Positions 1 through 7,752 are shown, counted from the first letter of the stretch. The stretch is DNA of 24,109 bases from an uncultured Lachnospiraceae bacterium (GCA_946406305.1 CAMJKC010000004.1:1-24109), one strand, 5' to 3'. The notes: generated from the letters alone by a model not told the origin. A program made the numbers and translations.

Positions 1-167
1 AACAAGCAGAACTCTTAAATCATATGATGTTTGAAACAAGTTTATTTAGCGACATAGATTTTGAAAAGAAATTAAAAGAATATGTAGGACATACTCCATT
101 TCAGGTAGCAGTTGGAGCATTAGTGGGGATAATTGTATCTACAATTTGTATAAGCATATTTAGGTGA
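1..167 (+). CDS. Divergent PAP2 family protein (YuiD-like), C-terminal end only
   Basis: Only the last 54 codons are visible; the gene starts outside the window and the reading frame begins at base 3. The peptide carries QAELLNHMM and then LKEYVGHTPFQVAVGALVG, followed by a hydrophobic tail. The GHTPxEVxxGxxxG pattern near the C-terminus is typical of the DUF212/divergent PAP2 membrane proteins (Bacillus YuiD type), distant relatives of acid phosphatases and haloperoxidases whose substrate is not established. The stop TGA (165-167) lies directly against the start of the next gene, so the two are probably co-transcribed. Family assignment rests on this short tail. Confidence 0.65.
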   Translation, partial: QAELLNHMMFETSLFSDIDFEKKLKEYVGHTPFQVAVGALVGIIVSTICISIFR

Positions 168-169
168 TT

Positions 170-1141
170 ATGAAAAAAATAATATTTAGAAAATTTAGTT
201 TTTTGATTTTGTCATTTTGTGTATTTTTGCTCTTTTCTTGCAAGGGTATTGAGGTAACTGGGACAGTATATGTTTCAGCACCTGAATTTTCAAGAGAAAT
301 GTCAATGATGCTCATAGTTGAAGAAAAAAATAAATATGAAGAGATGTTTGGACAAGATATATGGAAAATAAAAAGTGGAAAGGGGGACGTTTTTTTCAAG
401 GACTATGTGGTGTCAAATGTAAAAAAGTTTGTTGAAAAACTTATGGCTTTAAATTTGCTTGCAAGCGAGAGAGGAGTTTATCTATCTAATAAAGATAAAG
501 AGTTAGTAAATGAAGCGGCAAATGAATATATGAACTCTCTTACAAATGAGGACATTGAATACATAGGTTGTGACATTGAAGATGTTGTAAATATGTATTC
601 TAACTATAAAATAGCAAACACTGTAATAGACGATATGACTAAAAACTCAAATGTGGAACTTAGTATATCAGAGGCAAAGGTAATAAAAGTTAATTATATG
701 ACTTTACCTACAGAAGAGAAAGCAAAAGAAATAAGGGAGCTTTTAAATGTGAGAGGAGCTTCTTTTGAATATTATGCGAATAGCTATGGAGAAGAATCTG
801 GAATTGACCTCATAATAAAAAGGGGCGATAATCTGTCATCTATATTCCCTGAAGTTTTTTATTTGGCAACTGGGCAAGTAAGTGATGTGTTATATTATCA
901 AAATAAATATTACCTGTTTAAATGCACGAGCGATTATTTAGAAAAAGAGACAAATGATAGAAAGAAAGAAATTCTTGTTGACTTGAAAAATAAGGAGTTT
1001 GATGAACAATTTGACACTTTCACAGAGCAACATGATGTAAAATCAAATGCAACTTATTGGAATGAAATTGATTTAAGTGAAGGCACAAATTGTAAAGTTA
1101 GAATTTTCTATACTATATATGATAAATATTTTTCGGAGTGA
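170..1141 (+). CDS. PrsA/SurA-like peptidyl-prolyl isomerase lipoprotein
   Basis: The 323-residue product starts with a lysine-rich N-terminus, a hydrophobic stretch and a lipobox LFSC, so it should be exported and lipid-anchored. Residues about 50-150 resemble a SurA_N-type helical chaperone segment. Residues about 170-275 resemble a divergent parvulin PPIase domain: VNYMTLPTEEKAKEI opens it, then ASFEYYANSYG, a RGDNL turn, and a conserved end of the type 'PEVFYLATGQVSDVL...YYLFK'. Such proteins fold exported proteins at the outer membrane face. The parvulin core is short and several catalytic positions are not obvious, so it may work only as a chaperone. I chose ATG 170, preceded by AGGTGA; a GTG at 164 is possible and would overlap the previous stop. 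Its neighbours are envelope genes, which fits an extracytoplasmic role. Confidence 0.7.
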   Translation: MKKIIFRKFSFLILSFCVFLLFSCKGIEVTGTVYVSAPEFSREMSMMLIVEEKNKYEEMFGQDIWKIKSGKGDVFFKDYVVSNVKKFVEKLMALNLLASERGVYLSNKDKELVNEAANEYMNSLTNEDIEYIGCDIEDVVNMYSNYKIANTVIDDMTKNSNVELSISEAKVIKVNYMTLPTEEKAKEIRELLNVRGASFEYYANSYGEESGIDLIIKRGDNLSSIFPEVFYLATGQVSDVLYYQNKYYLFKCTSDYLEKETNDRKKEILVDLKNKEFDEQFDTFTEQHDVKSNATYWNEIDLSEGTNCKVRIFYTIYDKYFSE

Positions 1142-1144
1142 TTT

Positions 1145-2047
1145 ATGGATAAACATTTAGTATATGTAGTTGCGATAGATATAGGTAGCACAAATATAAA
1201 AATACTAATAATGGAAATAGATGGCGAAACGATAACTGAAAAATATAAAACAGTTATTGAAAAATTTTCAGGTTATGAAAATGCTTCTATAAATACAGAC
1301 TATGTAGAAAAAGTAGTGAATGACATATTAAAAAACAATAATATAGATATAGATTTAGTAGAAGCGATAGTGATAACTGGTTCAAGAGTTTTAGAAGATG
1401 AAAAAAAATTATTAAACAAGAAGAACATATATATAAAAGAGTTTGATGCCATAGGTATAGGTGGAGTTATACTGGCACATAAAAATGAAGGAATAGTAGT
1501 AAACCTTGGGACTGGGACTACTTTTATATATTCAAATATAGATAAGAGTGTTTATTTAGGTGGGACTGCACTTGGAAGTGGGACATTTGTTGGGATTCTT
1601 AGTAGAGTTGTAGAAAAAAAAGATATAAATTATTTTGATTTGGTGAAGAGTGGAGAATCTAAAAATGTAGATTTAGTTATGTCTGACATATCAAGGGAAG
1701 GGCTTGGTATTTTAAAGGGGGATGTTACGGCTTCAAACTTTGGTGCAGTATATAAAAAATATAATGATTCGGATTTTGCAGCAGGTCTTATGAATATGAT
1801 AATAGAGAATGTAGGGCTTCAACTAAAATATATAAGGGAAAATGTATTAAGAGAGAGAAAATTAAATAATATAGATGTGATATTTGTTGGAGGCTTTAGT
1901 AAAGAAGAGATAGTAAAAAAGTATTTAAAAAAAATATCAGACTATACTAATGTAAATTATATATATGTAGATAATGAGTATGCTCAATTCGCAACCGTAA
2001 TAGGTGCATATGAATACTATCTAATAAAAATGAGAGAAAAACATTAA
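1145..2047 (+). CDS. coaW: Type II pantothenate kinase
   Basis: This enzyme phosphorylates pantothenate with ATP, the first step of coenzyme A synthesis. The 300-residue length is close to bacterial type II kinases. The ASKHA-fold phosphate-1 loop is IDIGSTNIKI (about residues 11-20). A second nucleotide loop reads NLGTGTTFIY, followed by GGTALGSGTFVGI, the characteristic glycine-rich segment of the CoaW/fumble type. Further on, VTASNFGAVYKK matches the conserved 'LTASNFGK' segment, and VIFVGGFSKEE is the late adenosine-binding motif. The start ATG 1145 is preceded by GGAGTG, three bases after the foldase stop. Type II enzymes are usually insensitive to CoA feedback. Its placement between a foldase and glycan genes has no evident metabolic logic and probably reflects operon packing. 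Confidence 0.85.
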   Translation: MDKHLVYVVAIDIGSTNIKILIMEIDGETITEKYKTVIEKFSGYENASINTDYVEKVVNDILKNNNIDIDLVEAIVITGSRVLEDEKKLLNKKNIYIKEFDAIGIGGVILAHKNEGIVVNLGTGTTFIYSNIDKSVYLGGTALGSGTFVGILSRVVEKKDINYFDLVKSGESKNVDLVMSDISREGLGILKGDVTASNFGAVYKKYNDSDFAAGLMNMIIENVGLQLKYIRENVLRERKLNNIDVIFVGGFSKEEIVKKYLKKISDYTNVNYIYVDNEYAQFATVIGAYEYYLIKMREKH

Positions 2048-3313
2048 ATGAATAACGAGAATAAAGTAAATATAAAAAAAATAGATTTTTTTTGGAATAT
2101 GATAGGAACTGTATTTTATTCTGCAATTTCTTTTTTTGCTCCGTTTGTAGTTATAAATATACTCGGTGCAGAAAGTGGAGGCTTATTTAGTTTTGGTTAT
2201 GTGGCTCTCTCACAAATTGTATATATAATAGCTTATTTTGGAACGAGAAGTTATCATATAGTAGATGTAGTTTATAAATATAAATTTAGTGAGTATTTTG
2301 CAAATAGAATAATTACTTCTATAATAGCTATAATATTTGGGTATATATATATATCAATACTACTTATAAGTAAAGTTTATACATTTGAAAAAGGTTTATT
2401 TTTATATGTGGTTATATTTAGTGGAGTGATAGAAGGTTTTTTTGATGTATATGAATCGGAACTTCAAAGGGGTGGCAAGTTATATATAGCTGGAATACTG
2501 TTATTTATAAGGACTTTAGTTTTTTTTACAGTGTTTGTCATAGTTTTGTATAATAGCAAAAATATGATTCTTGCAACAGCGTGTGGAATTGTATCAAAAT
2601 TTGTTGTAAGCATATTGCTCGCAAATGTGTTTTTAAAAAATGAGGATGACTTATATAAAGGCTTTAACAAAAATAGTTTAATAAAAATCACTATAGAAGT
2701 TTTTCCAATTTTTTTAATGACACTACTCGATAGTTATATATATAGTTCAAGCAAATTTGCAATAGATTTGTATATGAATGATTATAGCAGTGGTTTGTTT
2801 AATGTATTATTCATACCTTCAAACATAATATATATGATATGTATGTTTTTAATGAGACCAATTTTAACTCCTATGTCTGAACTTTACCACACTAATAAAA
2901 AAGCATATGAAGAAAATTTTTTGAAAGTCTTAACTATTGCGATATCAATATGTATTTTGATTTTCGTTTTGGTTTTGTTTTTTGGAAAAAGTTATTTACA
3001 AGTGATAAATATTATAACTTCATATAAATATAAGGAATTGATGGATAGCACAGTATATACAGTATTTATGGTGACACTTGCAGGGGGGCTTTTTTATACA
3101 ATTAATACTCCTACTTATTATTTACTCATAATAGAAGGTAAAAAAAATAACTTGATGTATATGTATATTGTTATATTTTTAATATCAATATTTACATCAA
3201 ATATATTAGTAAAGAATTTAGGAATGTTAGGAGCTGGTATAAATTATTTTGCAATAATGTTTTTGCTCAATTTGTTTATACAGGGAATTAAGTTTGTGAA
3301 ATGGAAAAAATAA
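2048..3313 (+). CDS. Polysaccharide flippase, Wzx/MATE-like
   Basis: The 421-residue product is very hydrophobic, with roughly 12 predicted membrane segments separated by short basic loops. It opens with a basic stretch followed by 'FFWNMIGTVFYSAISFFAPF', the usual start of Wzx-type oligosaccharide flippases of the MATE/MVF superfamily. Such proteins move undecaprenyl-linked glycan units across the membrane. No sequence motif fixes the substrate. The ATG at 2048 follows the coaW stop TAA with no gap, and the end overlaps the next gene by 13 bases, so translational coupling on both sides is likely. Neighbouring glycosyltransferase and ABC-2 permease genes support a cell-surface glycan role. 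Confidence 0.7.
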   Translation: MNNENKVNIKKIDFFWNMIGTVFYSAISFFAPFVVINILGAESGGLFSFGYVALSQIVYIIAYFGTRSYHIVDVVYKYKFSEYFANRIITSIIAIIFGYIYISILLISKVYTFEKGLFLYVVIFSGVIEGFFDVYESELQRGGKLYIAGILLFIRTLVFFTVFVIVLYNSKNMILATACGIVSKFVVSILLANVFLKNEDDLYKGFNKNSLIKITIEVFPIFLMTLLDSYIYSSSKFAIDLYMNDYSSGLFNVLFIPSNIIYMICMFLMRPILTPMSELYHTNKKAYEENFLKVLTIAISICILIFVLVLFFGKSYLQVINIITSYKYKELMDSTVYTVFMVTLAGGLFYTINTPTYYLLIIEGKKNNLMYMYIVIFLISIFTSNILVKNLGMLGAGINYFAIMFLLNLFIQGIKFVKWKK

Positions 3314-4203
3314 AAAATAAAAATAAAATATCTGTGGTAATTTTGGCATATAAGCCAAGTGACAAATTGGCTAAAAATATTCTCATGTGTCAAAAGCAAA
3401 ATATTCACATTGAAGAAATAATAATTATGTGCACTGATTTTTTTTGTTTTTATGATAACATGTCAGAAGAATATGCTGAAGTAATTAAAAAAAATATTGA
3501 AGAGAAAAAAGTTATAGTATATAAGATTGATAAAAAAGATTTTGACCACGGAAGGACAAGAAACATTGCAGTAAAAAATACAAAAGGTGACTTCATTTTG
3601 TTTATGACAGATGATGCTGTAATGAGTGGTGAAAAAGTTGTAAGTGAATTATTTGATTCTTTTAATGAAGATAATGTGGCTGTCTCGTATGCGAGGCAGA
3701 TTGCAAACACAGAGTCAAAGTTTACGGAAAAGTTAGTTAGAGAATTTAACTATCCAAAGTATGATATAATAAAAAGTAAAAAAACTGAAAAAGAACTTGG
3801 CATAAAGAATTATTTTGTATCAAATGTGTGTGCCATGTATGACAAAGAAATTTTTTTAAAACATAATGGATTTAGAGAAAATATTCTTTTGAATGAAGAT
3901 ATGATATATAGTTACAAAGTTATAAATAATGGATATTCTGTTTACTATAAATCAACTGCCATAGTATATCATTCGCATGATTTTTCATATATAGAGCAGT
4001 TTAAAAGGAACTACCTAATAGGGCATTCGCAGAAGGATGAAACTCGTATATTTAAAAATATAAAGAGTGAAAAAGAGGGTTTTAAATTGGTTAAGTTTGT
4101 GTCTTTGGAATGCATTAAAAAATTTAAAATTATATCATTGATAGATTTTTATTTTAATTGTATATTTAGATATATGGGATACCTTTTTGGAAAATTTTTT
4201 TAG
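3301..4203 (+). CDS. Family 2 glycosyltransferase (rhamnosyltransferase-like)
   Basis: The 300-residue product has a GT-A fold signature: ISVVILAYKPSD at residues about 9-20, the sequence DHGRTRNIAV near residue 81 and GDFILFMTDDAV near residue 98. The 'DHGxTRN' and 'FMTxDA' segments are seen in RfbN/rhamnosyltransferase-type GT2 enzymes, where the acidic pair coordinates metal and sugar nucleotide. A later LNEDMIYSYK segment (about residue 197) supplies the probable catalytic acid region. The protein should act at the cytoplasmic membrane face on a lipid-linked or surface glycan. The start overlaps the flippase end (ATG 3301 inside codons near its stop). Only a weak upstream purine run is visible, so translational coupling is likely. 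The donor sugar is an inference. Confidence 0.75.
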   Translation: MEKIKNKNKISVVILAYKPSDKLAKNILMCQKQNIHIEEIIIMCTDFFCFYDNMSEEYAEVIKKNIEEKKVIVYKIDKKDFDHGRTRNIAVKNTKGDFILFMTDDAVMSGEKVVSELFDSFNEDNVAVSYARQIANTESKFTEKLVREFNYPKYDIIKSKKTEKELGIKNYFVSNVCAMYDKEIFLKHNGFRENILLNEDMIYSYKVINNGYSVYYKSTAIVYHSHDFSYIEQFKRNYLIGHSQKDETRIFKNIKSEKEGFKLVKFVSLECIKKFKIISLIDFYFNCIFRYMGYLFGKFF

Positions 4204-4217
4204 GAGAGGGTTTAAGG

Positions 4218-5012
4218 TTGATTAAGAATATAATAAAAAACAGAAAAATAATTTATGGTATGGCAATTTCAGATTTTAGGAAGAGATTTGTTGGAAGTGC
4301 TTTTGGTATAATTTGGATGTTTATACAGCCTCTTGCGACAGTTCTCGTATATACACTTATTTTTCAAGTAGGATTTAGGGCAACACCTCCCATACCAAAT
4401 GTGCCATATGTAGTGTGGCTCATAGCAGGGATAGTTCCTTGGTTTTATTTTCAAGATGCAATTGTGCAGAATACGAATTGTATGATTGAATACAATTTCT
4501 TAGTTAAAAAGGTAGTTTTTGATGTGAGACTCCTTCCAATAGTAAAATTACTTTCAGCATTTTTTGCACATTTATTCTTTTTATTGATTATGTTTATATT
4601 ACTAATAATTTTTGGTATTAGAATAAGAGTATCTTGGTTTTTGGTTTTTTATTATACTTTTATGATTAGTATTTTAGTGTTAGGTATTTCATATATAACG
4701 AGCTCAATAAATGTTTTTTTTAGAGATATGGGGCAACTAATAGGAATACTTCTTCAGTTTGGAATATGGATGTGCCCTATAATGTATGATGAAAACTTAT
4801 TCGCAGGAAAGAATAGTATCATAATAAAAATTTTACAACTAAATCCAATATATTATATAGTTAAAGGGTATAGGAATGCTTTGATAGGAGAAGAAATAAC
4901 AATAAATTGGACTGTAGAAACATTGTATTATATAGTATTCTCCGTTGTTATATTACTTGTAGGATATAAAATATTTGAGAGTATAAAAGATGAGTTCGCT
5001 GATGTCATATAG
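4218..5012 (+). CDS. ABC-2 type polysaccharide export permease (Wzm-like)
   Basis: The 264-residue protein has about six membrane segments and the N-terminal pattern of Wzm/TagG permeases: an amphipathic basic helix, SDFRKRFVGSAFGIIW, then MFIQPLATVLVYTLIF. Later, SINVFFRDMGQLIG and the 'MCPIMY' segment are typical of this ABC2_membrane family, which exports O-antigen, teichoic acid or capsule chains. I used the TTG start at 4218, with GGAGAGGG about 8 bases upstream; starting at the next ATG would remove the conserved amphipathic helix. The partner ATPase (Wzt/TagH), normally the next gene, is absent: plsC follows after 8 bases. The ATPase may be encoded elsewhere or just upstream of the window. 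Confidence 0.8.
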   Translation: MIKNIIKNRKIIYGMAISDFRKRFVGSAFGIIWMFIQPLATVLVYTLIFQVGFRATPPIPNVPYVVWLIAGIVPWFYFQDAIVQNTNCMIEYNFLVKKVVFDVRLLPIVKLLSAFFAHLFFLLIMFILLIIFGIRIRVSWFLVFYYTFMISILVLGISYITSSINVFFRDMGQLIGILLQFGIWMCPIMYDENLFAGKNSIIIKILQLNPIYYIVKGYRNALIGEEITINWTVETLYYIVFSVVILLVGYKIFESIKDEFADVI

Positions 5013-5020
5013 GAGCTAAT

Positions 5021-5767
5021 ATGGTGAGATTGTTTTTTGTTATATTATTTTTAGGTATATTTTTTACAATTGGGCAGATAGGTCTTCTTGTTGGATTTGT
5101 GATAAAAATATTTAATAAAGAGATGGCAGATAAATTTTATATGAATTATGTAAAATTCATATTTAGAGTGATTAATTTTTTATCTGGTGTAAAAATAAAA
5201 GTTTATGGGAAAGAAAATATAGAGAGTAGTCTCAACAAAGATGGGGCAAAACTTATAGTGTCAAATCATAGGTCTTTTTTTGATATAATAGTGGGATATA
5301 CTTTTTTTAAATACAAAACTGGAATAATAGCGAAAGTTGAACTAAAAAAAATTCCTATACTAAATGTATGGATGAAAAAAATATATTGTCTATTTTTAGA
5401 TAGGAAAGACATGAAGCAGTCAATGAAAACGATAGTATCTGCTATAAAAAATGTAGAAAATAATATATCGATGTGGATATTCCCTGAAGGGACGAGGAAT
5501 AAAAATGAGAATAGCGAGGAGTTACTTGATTTTAAAGAAGGCAGTTTTAGTATAGCAAAAAAAACGAATTGTGAAATTCTGCCAATCGCTTTTTTAAATA
5601 CTGATGATGTATTTGAAAAACAAAAGTTTTTTTTAAAGCCTACAACGGTGAGAGTATATATTGGTAAAACTTTTTTAATAAGTGATTTGAGTGAAGAAGA
5701 TAAAGAAAATGTTGGGCTATACACTCAAAATATTATAAGAAATATGATAATTGATATGAAAAAATAG
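5021..5767 (+). CDS. plsC: 1-acyl-sn-glycerol-3-phosphate acyltransferase
   Basis: PlsC transfers a fatty acyl group to lysophosphatidic acid to form phosphatidic acid at the membrane. The 248-residue protein has an N-terminal hydrophobic anchor (residues about 3-30). The catalytic H(X4)D box is NHRSFFD, with H83 and D88, and the acceptor-binding FPEGTR box is at residues 154-159. Both diagnostic motifs are intact and the length is normal. The ATG at 5021 is preceded by TAGGAG, with 8 bases after the permease stop. It is the last gene of the left operon; no clear Rho-independent terminator follows it, and the next 590 bases are decayed accessory DNA. Confidence 0.88.
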   Translation: MVRLFFVILFLGIFFTIGQIGLLVGFVIKIFNKEMADKFYMNYVKFIFRVINFLSGVKIKVYGKENIESSLNKDGAKLIVSNHRSFFDIIVGYTFFKYKTGIIAKVELKKIPILNVWMKKIYCLFLDRKDMKQSMKTIVSAIKNVENNISMWIFPEGTRNKNENSEELLDFKEGSFSIAKKTNCEILPIAFLNTDDVFEKQKFFLKPTTVRVYIGKTFLISDLSEEDKENVGLYTQNIIRNMIIDMKK

Positions 5768-5853
5768 ATAAATTTATTATAAAAATACTATGAGCAGTAT
5801 ATTAAATTAATATTTTGGATATTATATATTGTTTTATTATATAAAGGAAGAAT

Positions 5854-5907
5854 ATGAACCCAGAAGAAGAAGCAAGGATAAAAATTGATGAAAAATTAAA
5901 AGAATGA
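5854..5907 (+). pseudogene. N-terminal scrap resembling a type I restriction R subunit
   Basis: A good ribosome binding site (AAAGGAAG) precedes an ATG and only 17 codons, ending in TGA. The peptide MNPEEEARIKIDEKLKE resembles the usual first residues of HsdR-type DEAD/DEAH restriction subunits, which go on with an AGW motif that is lost here. With the hsdM remnant at 6960-7380 this suggests a collapsed type I restriction-modification locus. The match is short, so the assignment is tentative. Confidence 0.35.
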
Positions 5908-5994
5908 AATTTAAAAATGAATTATTATAAACATTTATATTGAAACAAAACAAGTAATATTTATAAATTTACCTTAATAAACAAGCTAAAATAT

Positions 5995-6002
5995 GGTATA
6001 AT
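5995..6002 (+). promoter_or_regulatory. Extended -10 promoter element
   Basis: TGGTATAAT forms a perfect extended -10 box (TATAAT at 5997-6002). The -35 region is poor (TTAATA 17 bases upstream). It sits just before two nested hairpins at 6007-6030 and 6038-6077, so it could drive a small RNA. No intact gene follows closely. Confidence 0.35.
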
Positions 6003-6006
6003 TAAG

Positions 6007-6077
6007 TGAGTTCAAGCCCAGCAGGACTCATTTTGTGATGTCTGACAGGTTGGTTATTTTGACTTATTATGAGACAT
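6007..6077 (+). ncRNA. Possible small RNA: two adjacent hairpins
   Basis: Directly after the extended -10 box lie a 7-bp stem TGAGTTC/GGACTCA with a 10-base loop, followed by TTTT, and then a 6-bp stem ATGTCT (6038-6043) / AGACAT (6072-6077). The DNA here is not open in any frame over a useful length. I do not recognise a known RNA family. It could equally be a leader left over from a lost gene. Confidence 0.25.
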
Positions 6078-6100
6078 ATATTGGACATTACATTTGTTAA

Positions 6101-6288
6101 AATTTGTGTTATTTAGAGTTATTTAGAAGAAATTATAATAGTAAATTTAATCAAATAACACCAAATGTTTTACTAAAGAAATTATTGATAATAAATATAA
6201 AGAAATGTCAGATATAATAGAAAAAAATTTACCTTATGTAAATAATACTTGTGATTTTTTGAAATTACTAAATAAATATCAATACTAA
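6101..6288 (+). pseudogene. Unrecognised frameshifted coding remnant
   Basis: Two open segments in different frames join into one plausible peptide. The first runs NLCYLELFRRNYNSKFNQ to ITPNV near 6168; the second starts TKEIIDNKYKEMSDIIEKN and ends LLNKYQY at the TAA of 6286-6288. A one-base loss in the T run near 6167-6171 would explain the shift. The composition looks protein-like, but I recognise no family and there is no start codon with a ribosome binding site. The rest of the 5768-6357 gap holds only AT-rich sequence and the elements listed separately. Confidence 0.25.
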
Positions 6289-6357
6289 TAACATCTAAGC
6301 GATAAATATATATAATTTAAATGTAAAGTAATAAAAAATGAATGATATAAAAATTAC

Positions 6358-6813
6358 ATGGTAAGAATTGAAAAACTAAAATTTAATAGTAAAAACAAGT
6401 TCAAGTGGGAGCAACTTGAGAAAGAATTAATGTCTTTTATTGGAAATGAAGTTGTAATTGATTTGAATAAAAAAACTATTATTTTTGATAAAAGAACTGC
6501 TGATGAAATGAGTTCTTCAAATTATAACTATAAACTACAAGGGAAAATGAAATTGGTAAAAGCCAATGCTTGTATGTATTATAAAGAACTGCTAAAAGAA
6601 GCTACTAATGAAAGACATCAAGAAGATTATAATAAAAAGCATGGAAATCTTGCATTAAAAGGGTTTAATAGATATGATACTTTTTTTGAATATCCTGATA
6701 GAGATGCGAGTGGAAATATTACAGGTTTTACAAGATATAAAGCAACTATAGTAGTCCGCTTAGCTTCTGATGATAAATTTTATTTATATGATATTATAGA
6801 CATAAAAAAATGA
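6358..6813 (+). CDS. Phage/polymorphic-toxin-like C-terminal domain protein, possibly a remnant
   Basis: The 151-residue product has KWEQLEKELMSFIGNEVVID near its start, then a basic KANACMYYKELL helix, HGNLALKGFNRYDTFFEY in the middle, and a C-terminal segment ending FYLYDIIDIKK. From memory this pattern ('WYRYDxxFxxP...xYLYDIxxIKKE') occurs at the C-terminal end of very large Firmicute phage and integrative-element proteins of the MuF/polyvalent-toxin kind. That assignment is not verified. Here the ORF stands alone. The ATG has no ribosome binding site and the frame is closed by a stop at 6343-6345, so it may be the severed end of a larger gene. An RNA-like hairpin begins at its stop codon. 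Biochemical function is unknown. Confidence 0.45.
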   Translation: MVRIEKLKFNSKNKFKWEQLEKELMSFIGNEVVIDLNKKTIIFDKRTADEMSSSNYNYKLQGKMKLVKANACMYYKELLKEATNERHQEDYNKKHGNLALKGFNRYDTFFEYPDRDASGNITGFTRYKATIVVRLASDDKFYLYDIIDIKK

Positions 6814-6868
6814 GATAAGCGACCCACATAGGATGCCGAAAGACATAAGTGGTATAAAACCTATCTCG
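6811..6868 (+). ncRNA. Possible structured RNA element overlapping the stop codon
   Basis: GAGATA (6812-6817) and TATCTC (6862-6867) form a perfect 6-bp outer stem, extended by a T-G wobble. Inside, CCAC (6824-6827) pairs with GTGG (6849-6852), and a competing pairing ATAGG (6828-6832) / CCTAT (6860-6864) is possible. The unpaired GATGCCGAAAGACAT core is richer in GC than the surroundings. No T tract follows, so it is not a normal terminator. It may be a regulatory or packaging-type element; there is no known family I can name. Confidence 0.35.
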
Positions 6869-6959
6869 TATTTATATAGTAGCAAAAAATCAAGATTATG
6901 TCAATATTTTTTAAGTATATTTCATAGGCTTTTAATAAAAGTGAAGTGAGAGGATAAAG

Positions 6960-7382
6960 ATGATAAATATTAGAAAACTTGAATCAGAGTTATGGGAGTC
7001 TGCTGATACTTTAAGGGCAAATTCAAAGCTTACCTCAAAATAGTACTGTATGCCAGTTTTAGGATTGATATTTTTAAGATATGCATATAGTAGATTTAAA
7101 ATGGTCGAAAGTGAAATATTGAAAAATAGACCATCAAGAGGTGGAAAACAGTTATCAGTTGAAGCTAGCGATTTTGTTGAAAAGAGTGCTTTGTTTTTAC
7201 CTCAAGAAGCACAATTTGAATTTTTAGTAAATTTGCCCCACAAGTTGCTTCAGATGATGGGGTCTTTTTTACACCTAAATCACTTGTAAAAATGATTGTT
7301 AATATTATTGAACCGAAGAGAGGTATATTATTAGATATTAGAACTACGAGTTTGATACAAAGCCACTACAAGTATAATTGCA
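6960..7382 (+). pseudogene. hsdM: Type I restriction-modification methyltransferase, degraded
   Basis: HsdM is the N6-adenine methyltransferase subunit of type I systems. From ATG 6960 (ribosome binding site AGAGGA) the frame reads KLESELWESADTLRANS, the HsdM N-terminal helical domain. It then meets TAG at 7041-7043, where relatives have a residue, usually Glu, in 'EYxxPVLGLIFLR'. The same frame continues with YCMPVLGLIFLRYAYSRFK and FLPQEAQFEFLVNLP to about 7240. The sequence then shifts frame and jumps to GVFFTPKSLVKMIVNIIEP (about 7257-7315), the motif just before the SAM-binding region. Roughly 80 residues between are missing, and everything after ILLDI, including the SAM and NPPF motifs, is lost. 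It is inactive: one nonsense codon, one out-of-frame deletion and a 3' truncation. Confidence 0.82.
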
Positions 7383-7482
7383 AAAATGTCGCATAAATAG
7401 GGCATATTACGAGTTTTACATTTTATTTATGTAATAAAAATATCAAGTTACAAAAAAAATTGATGTTTTAGAATAGATGTAC

Positions 7483-7510
7483 AAAGTGGCGGTGGTTCCA
7501 CTTTTTTATT
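7483..7510 (+). terminator. Rho-independent terminator
   Basis: AAAGTGG (7483-7489) pairs with CCACTTT (7498-7504) around the loop CGGTGGTT, followed directly by a T-rich run. It separates the decayed restriction locus from the sbcDC unit. Confidence 0.6.
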
Positions 7511-7535
7511 ACAAAAAGAGTAATCTTGCATTTTT

Positions 7536-7670
7536 GCAACCCCTGAAAAAGTAATCGTGCGACTATTGAAGTAGAATGCAACCCCTGAAAAAGTAATCGT
7601 GCGACTATTGAAGTAGAATGCAACCCTTAAAAAAGTAATCGTGCGACTATTGAAATAAAATGCAACCACC
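7536..7670 (+). repeat. Three tandem copies of a 42-bp repeat
   Basis: Units lie at 7536-7577, 7578-7619 and 7620-7661, and a fourth begins (GCAACC) at 7662. Units 1 and 2 are identical; unit 3 differs at a few positions. A degenerate half-unit (AAAAAGAGTAATCTTGCA) precedes unit 1 at about 7513. There are no differing spacers, so it is a tandem repeat and not a CRISPR array. Each unit contains TTGAAG or TTGAAA, and in unit 3 this serves as the -35 box of the sbcD promoter. Confidence 0.9.
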
Positions 7671-7678
7671 TTTATAAT
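7650..7678 (+). promoter_or_regulatory. sbcDC promoter (sigma-A)
   Basis: TTGAAA (7650-7655), a 17-base spacer and TATAAT (7673-7678) make a near-consensus promoter about 75 bases ahead of sbcD. The -35 box lies inside the third 42-bp repeat, where one base change relative to the other copies improves it (TTGAAG to TTGAAA). Confidence 0.75.
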
Positions 7679-7752
7679 ACAAATTACACTATAATATTAG
7701 AATAATTTGATTTATCTAAATAACGAAGAATGGAATAAGTGGGAGGGAAATT

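Noticed and set aside
7448..7669. Minus-strand ORF with a 14-residue repeat
   Set aside because: The peptide repeat results from the 42-bp DNA repeat being divisible by three. There is no ribosome binding site, and the region holds a terminator and a promoter for the other strand.
7536..7670. CRISPR array
   Set aside because: The unit repeats whole with no distinct spacers, only three copies are present and no cas genes are near.
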